Source: an uncultured Lachnospiraceae bacterium
GTDB taxonomy: Bacteria > Bacillota > Clostridia > Lachnospirales > Lachnospiraceae
DNA length: 10,296 bases
Assembly: GCA_902783295.1 (NCBI GenBank)
Contig: CACZQT010000178.1
Coordinates: 1-10,296, forward strand
Direction of reading: 5' to 3'
Below the pieces are notes generated by a model. It was not told the DNA's origin. It did not search any database and saw only the letters and a program-made list of their open reading frames with translations. Every line of letters starts with the position of its first letter. Positions within the stretch are counted from its first letter, which is position 1. Position numbers and translations under genes: made by a program. Of this stretch, positions 7,428 through 10,296 are shown in pieces.

Positions 7428-7955
7428 ATGGCAAAAAACCTGTTCTTCATTGGATTCATGGGAAGCGGGAAAACAACGGTATCTAAGGCGTTCGCGAAGA
7501 AATATCACTGCCGCCATATCGAGGCGGATGATATTATCGCCGAACGGGAAGGTATGTCTGTCAAAGACATCTTTGCCCGGAAAGGAGAGCCTTATTACCG
7601 GGATCTGGAAACGGGGCTGTGCAGAGAACTGTCGGAGCTTTCGGATTATGTGATTTCCTGCGGCGGCGGCATGGCAGTCCGCCCGCAGAATGTGGAATAT
7701 ATGAAGAAAAACGGGTTTGTGATCCGGCTGGAGGCCACTCCGGAGACCATCCTGGAGCGTGTAAAGGGAGATGATTCCCGCCCGCTGCTGAACGGACATA
7801 TGAATGTGGAATATATCGCCCAGATGAAAGCGAAGCGCGCCGACTGCTATGCAGCCGCGGCGGATATTACGGTTCAGACGGATAAACTGACGGTCGATGA
7901 AGTAGTGGAGGCAGTCTATGAAAGTATCCATAGGGCAGGACAGTCACCGGTTTAA
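7428..7955 (+). CDS. aroK: Shikimate kinase
   Basis: Shikimate kinase phosphorylates the 3-hydroxyl of shikimate with ATP, the fifth step of the chorismate pathway, in the cytoplasm. The 175-residue product has the P-loop GFMGSGKT at 9-16, Asp34 of the shikimate/Mg-binding DxD segment, the shikimate-binding Arg58 (YYRDLE), the glycine cluster CGGGMA at 78-83, the lid arginine in SRPLL (Arg118), and Arg137 in the late KRADCY segment. The residue numbers match well-studied family members closely. One oddity is that the first Asp of the DxD pair is Glu32. Length is normal. No other aro gene is adjacent. The 3' end overlaps ispF by 38 bases in a different frame, so the two are probably translationally coupled. 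A GGGAGA ribosome binding site at 7414-7419 precedes the ATG. Confidence 0.93.
   Translation: MAKNLFFIGFMGSGKTTVSKAFAKKYHCRHIEADDIIAEREGMSVKDIFARKGEPYYRDLETGLCRELSELSDYVISCGGGMAVRPQNVEYMKKNGFVIRLEATPETILERVKGDDSRPLLNGHMNVEYIAQMKAKRADCYAAAADITVQTDKLTVDEVVEAVYESIHRAGQSPV
7906..7911 (+). promoter_or_regulatory. ispF ribosome binding site inside aroK
   Basis: TGGAGG lies within the last codons of aroK, 6 nt before the ATG at 7918. It supports that ATG as the ispF start despite the 38-base overlap. Confidence 0.7.
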
Positions 7956-8391
7956 AGAAGAGGGGCAGGGGGGAACCTGCATGCTGGGAGGCGTGGCTTT
8001 TGACACGGCTCCCGCTTTGGATGCAAACAGCGACGGAGATGTGGTTCTGCACGCCGTCACCAACGCGGTGTCCGGGATTACCTGCCGGAATATTCTGGGA
8101 AGGGTCGCGGATGAGATGTGCCGCGCGGGGATTACGGACAGCCGGGAATATCTGAAGGCAGCATTGCGGGATCTCTCAGAACAGGGGTTTCATCCGGTTC
8201 ACCTGTCCATTACGATAGAATGCGCCAGACCTAAGATTGCGCCGAAGACAGATGAAATGAGGAGGTCCATCGGAAGCCTGATGGGACTTCCCGAAAACAG
8301 CGTGGGAATTACGGCAACAACCGGGGAAGGGCTTACGGATTTCGGCCGTGGGCTTGGAATCAGTGTGTTCTGCATACTGACGGTGGAATAA
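7918..8391 (+). CDS. ispF: Divergent 2-C-methyl-D-erythritol 2,4-cyclodiphosphate synthase (IspF-like)
   Basis: IspF converts CDP-ME 2-phosphate to ME-2,4-cyclodiphosphate and CMP in the MEP isoprenoid pathway, as a trimer with metal at subunit interfaces. The 157-residue product keeps the metal ligands Asp8 and His10 (GQDSHRF), His45 (SDGDVVLHAV), the ARPK segment at 103-106, the TTGE stretch at 134-137 and GRG at 143-145. Length is normal. It is atypical elsewhere. The canonical His before SDGD is Asn37, and the GDIG plus FPDTD stretch after the first helix is replaced by RNILGRVADEM. In E. coli the Asp of GDIG contacts the ribose of the CDP moiety, so substrate binding may be altered. The neighbouring ispE and ispD argue that it works in the MEP pathway, but a paralogue with changed activity cannot be excluded. 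The start is supported by an internal ribosome binding site and a conserved N-terminus. Confidence 0.87.
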   Translation: MKVSIGQDSHRFKEEGQGGTCMLGGVAFDTAPALDANSDGDVVLHAVTNAVSGITCRNILGRVADEMCRAGITDSREYLKAALRDLSEQGFHPVHLSITIECARPKIAPKTDEMRRSIGSLMGLPENSVGITATTGEGLTDFGRGLGISVFCILTVE

Positions 8392-8407
8392 CTGCCGCTC
8401 CGGCAGT
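8391..8407 (+). other. Perfect hairpin directly before the ispE ribosome binding site
   Basis: ACTGCCG at 8391-8397 pairs with CGGCAGT at 8401-8407, a 7-bp stem with a CTC loop. It begins at the last base of the ispF stop codon and ends immediately before GGAGG (8408-8412) of ispE. There is no T-run. It could insulate or tune translation of ispE, or act as an RNA processing or stability site. Confidence 0.45.
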
Positions 8408-8417
8408 GGAGGATCTT

Positions 8418-9296
8418 ATGAAACTTCAGGCAAGAGCAAAGATTAACCTGACGCTGGAAATTCTGGGGAAACGCCCGGATGGCTATCATGATCTGGAACT
8501 GGTGTTTCAGCCCATATCTCTGGCGGATGAACTGGAAATCACGGAGAACGGGACGGATGAACTTGTGTTTACCTGTTCCGTCAAAGAGTTTGAGAATGAA
8601 GACAACCTGGTCTGCCGGGGCTACCGGCTGCTGCACAGCTGCTATCCCGGAAAAATCCCCGGGCTGACCGTTCACCTGGAAAAGAAGATCCCTTCCGGTG
8701 CGGGTCTGGGCGGCGGCAGTACGGACTGCTCCGCATTTATGGTATGGCTGAATCATACATACGGACTGGAGCTGGGACGGGACGGTCTCATCCGGCTTGG
8801 TGCCGGACTGGGGGCGGATGTTCCTGCCTGTATAATCCCGCACGCGACTCTGGGAAGGGGGATCGGCGAACAGCTGACGGATATATGTACAGACCTGAGC
8901 CTGCCCCTTCTGCTCATCAAGCCGGACATGCATTTTTCGACCGGCGAAATGTATGCGAGGGCGGACAGTCTGCGGGACAGGCATTATCTCGGAGCTGGCG
9001 GGCAGATGGTGCAGGCCCTGGAACGCGGAGATGCCCGGGCCGCAGCCGGAGCGTTATATAATATCTTTGAAGAGGCGGTTCCTGAACAGGAACGGATTCA
9101 GGAAATCAGAGAAGCCCTGCTGAAAGCAGGTGCTTTGGGAGCCCGCATGACGGGATCCGGTTCGGCTGTTTACGGGTTTTTTGAAAACACGAGGGTAAGG
9201 GACCTGGCTTTCGGACAGTGTAAAGACCTGACGGGATGCAGTCTGTATGCTGCCGAGACGGTAAATCTGCCGGAGGCTCTTTGCGTCACTGCCTGA
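8418..9296 (+). CDS. ispE: 4-diphosphocytidyl-2-C-methyl-D-erythritol kinase
   Basis: IspE is the GHMP-superfamily kinase that phosphorylates CDP-ME at the 2-hydroxyl in the MEP pathway, supplying the substrate of IspF. The 292-residue product opens with MKLQARAKINLTLEIL, with catalytic Lys8 in AKINL. The ATP-binding motif IPSGAGLGGGSTD is at 91-103, GADVP with the catalytic Asp134 follows, and GHMP motif III MTGSGSAVYG is at 244-253. Length is normal. A GTG at 8406 could extend the reading by four residues, but the ATG at 8418 has GGAGG 5 nt upstream and yields the family-typical N-terminus, so I chose it. It lies 26 bases after ispF and 16 bases before ybaK. Confidence 0.96.
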   Translation: MKLQARAKINLTLEILGKRPDGYHDLELVFQPISLADELEITENGTDELVFTCSVKEFENEDNLVCRGYRLLHSCYPGKIPGLTVHLEKKIPSGAGLGGGSTDCSAFMVWLNHTYGLELGRDGLIRLGAGLGADVPACIIPHATLGRGIGEQLTDICTDLSLPLLLIKPDMHFSTGEMYARADSLRDRHYLGAGGQMVQALERGDARAAAGALYNIFEEAVPEQERIQEIREALLKAGALGARMTGSGSAVYGFFENTRVRDLAFGQCKDLTGCSLYAAETVNLPEALCVTA

Positions 9297-9312
9297 AACA
9301 TAAGGAGAAGTC

Positions 9313-9807
9313 ATGGCGAAGAAAGAAAAAGAAGTGAAGACGAATGCCATGCGCATTCTGGATAAGAATAAAGTCAAATATACGCCGCATACTTACGAAT
9401 GCACGGAATTTACAGACGGGGCACAGATCGCGGATACCCTGGGACAGGATCACGCGAAGGTTTATAAGACACTGGTGACGGTAGGAAAAAGCCGGGAACA
9501 CTATGTTTTTGTCCTGCCGATCGACGATGAGATTGATTTCAAGAAGGCGGCAAAGGTGGTAGGGGAAAAATCCCTGGAAATGCTGCCGCTGAAAGAACTG
9601 ACTCCGCTGACGGGCTATGTACGGGGCGGCTGCACGTCCATCGGGATGAAAAAACAGTTTCCGACAGTGTTTCATACGTCTATAGAAGCTCTGCCCACGG
9701 TACTGGTAAGCGGCGGCGCGCTGGGACTGCAGCTGGAGCTGGTACCGGCAGATCTGATCAAAGCCGCCGGCGGACGGGTGGCGGATATCGTCGTTACAGA
9801 GGACTGA
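9313..9807 (+). CDS. ybaK: Cys-tRNA(Pro)/Cys-tRNA(Cys) deacylase, YbaK/EbsC family
   Basis: YbaK is a free-standing editing-domain protein that hydrolyses Cys-tRNA(Pro), the product of cysteine mischarging by prolyl-tRNA synthetase, so it protects translation fidelity in the cytoplasm. The 164-residue product has the family-typical N-terminal helix (KTNAMRILD), the conserved lysine of VYKTLV (Lys52, equivalent to the catalytically important lysine of H. influenzae YbaK), and the signature GYVRGGCTSIGMKK at 101-114, where most members have GYVRGGCSPIGMKK. The C-terminal SGGALGLQLEL segment also fits. Length is normal. AAGGAG at 9302-9307 precedes the ATG by 5 nt. It is placed between two MEP-pathway genes, with no obvious functional reason beyond co-transcription. 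Confidence 0.93.
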   Translation: MAKKEKEVKTNAMRILDKNKVKYTPHTYECTEFTDGAQIADTLGQDHAKVYKTLVTVGKSREHYVFVLPIDDEIDFKKAAKVVGEKSLEMLPLKELTPLTGYVRGGCTSIGMKKQFPTVFHTSIEALPTVLVSGGALGLQLELVPADLIKAAGGRVADIVVTED

Positions 9808-9834
9808 AACGAATAACACGGGAGAACAGGGTTT

Positions 9835-10296
9835 ATGGACAGGAAAACGAACGTAAGTGCCATTCTCCTGGCAGGCGGTTCGGGCACCCGCTTCGGAGCA
9901 GACGGCAATAAAGTATATGTTCAGGCTAACGGGCGTCCGATCCTGCAGTACAGTATTGATGTACTCGAAGCTGCCGAAGGGATCGAAGAGTGGATTCTGG
10001 TCGTAAAGGACGGGGAGCAGGATCTGGCGGAAACCCTGGAATTCTCGAAATCCTGGAAACTCGTGCCGGGCGGCGCTACCCGGCAGGAATCCGTTCTGCA
10101 CGGGCTGGCAGCAGCCGGCGGGGATATAGTTCTGATCCATGACGGAGCCAGGCCTCTGATCCGTACAGAGGATGTGGACCGCTGCCTGGAAGCGGTGAAA
10201 GAGGTACCAGGCTGTACGATCGCGGTCCGCTCGAAGGATACAATTAAGCTGGGGGACGAGAAGGATCTGGTTCTGTGCACCACAGAGCGTTCCAGA
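9835..10296 (+). CDS. ispD: 2-C-methyl-D-erythritol 4-phosphate cytidylyltransferase, 3' end cut by window
   Basis: IspD couples CTP with MEP to give CDP-ME, the substrate of IspE. The frame is open from ATG 9835 to the last base, giving 154 residues; E. coli IspD has 236, so roughly the last third lies outside the window. Visible motifs: nucleotide-binding AILLAGGSGTRFG at 9-21, Lys26 in the position of the conserved PK lysine, GGATRQESV at 79-87, the HDGARP loop at 102-107, and DTIK at 135-138. The related transferase TarI is an alternative for isolated genes, but ispE and ispF beside it favour IspD. One oddity is Asn25 where most members have Pro before the conserved lysine. The ribosome binding site is modest (GGGAGA at 9820-9825). 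It lies 27 bases after ybaK. Confidence 0.92.
   Translation, partial: MDRKTNVSAILLAGGSGTRFGADGNKVYVQANGRPILQYSIDVLEAAEGIEEWILVVKDGEQDLAETLEFSKSWKLVPGGATRQESVLHGLAAAGGDIVLIHDGARPLIRTEDVDRCLEAVKEVPGCTIAVRSKDTIKLGDEKDLVLCTTERSR

Overview
The window looks like a chromosomal stretch of a moderately GC-rich Clostridia bacterium, most likely a Lachnospiraceae member. This rests on strong AGGAGG-type ribosome binding sites, the codon style, and a pair of long uncharacterised proteins that I recall as typical of Lachnospiraceae genomes (the DUF5717 and DUF5716 families). It is chromosomal housekeeping territory: I see no transposase, phage gene, tRNA, rRNA or CRISPR array.

Layout. Bases 1-173 hold a densely self-complementary element that folds into a closing stem with two long arms. 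It is either a dispersed palindromic repeat (MITE-like) or a structured RNA. A near-consensus extended -10 promoter follows at 219-247. From there eight complete genes and one truncated gene all run on the + strand, with short gaps or overlaps and no convincing intrinsic terminator: rarA (replication-fork AAA+ ATPase), a 1183-residue beta-sandwich/alpha-solenoid protein (DUF5717-like), a divergent Hsp70/actin-fold protein (DUF5716-like), a 272-residue TPR protein, aroK (shikimate kinase), a divergent ispF, ispE, ybaK (Cys-tRNA(Pro) deacylase family) and the first 154 codons of ispD, which runs off the right edge.

There are two functional blocks. Genes 2-4 look like one uncharacterised cytoplasmic module: an actin/Hsp70-fold protein with degenerate phosphate loops but several acidic positions retained, a giant helical-repeat protein capped by beta domains, and a small TPR protein. 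This is the best candidate for an undescribed system. Genes 6, 7 and 9 encode three consecutive enzymes of the MEP isoprenoid pathway (IspD, IspE, IspF). AroK makes shikimate 3-phosphate, and YbaK is a translation-fidelity factor sitting between ispE and ispD. The IspF copy is atypical, lacking the GDIG/FPDTD segment of the canonical enzyme.

The DUF names are from memory and no search was run. Hairpins were found by reading complementary segments, not by computed folding.
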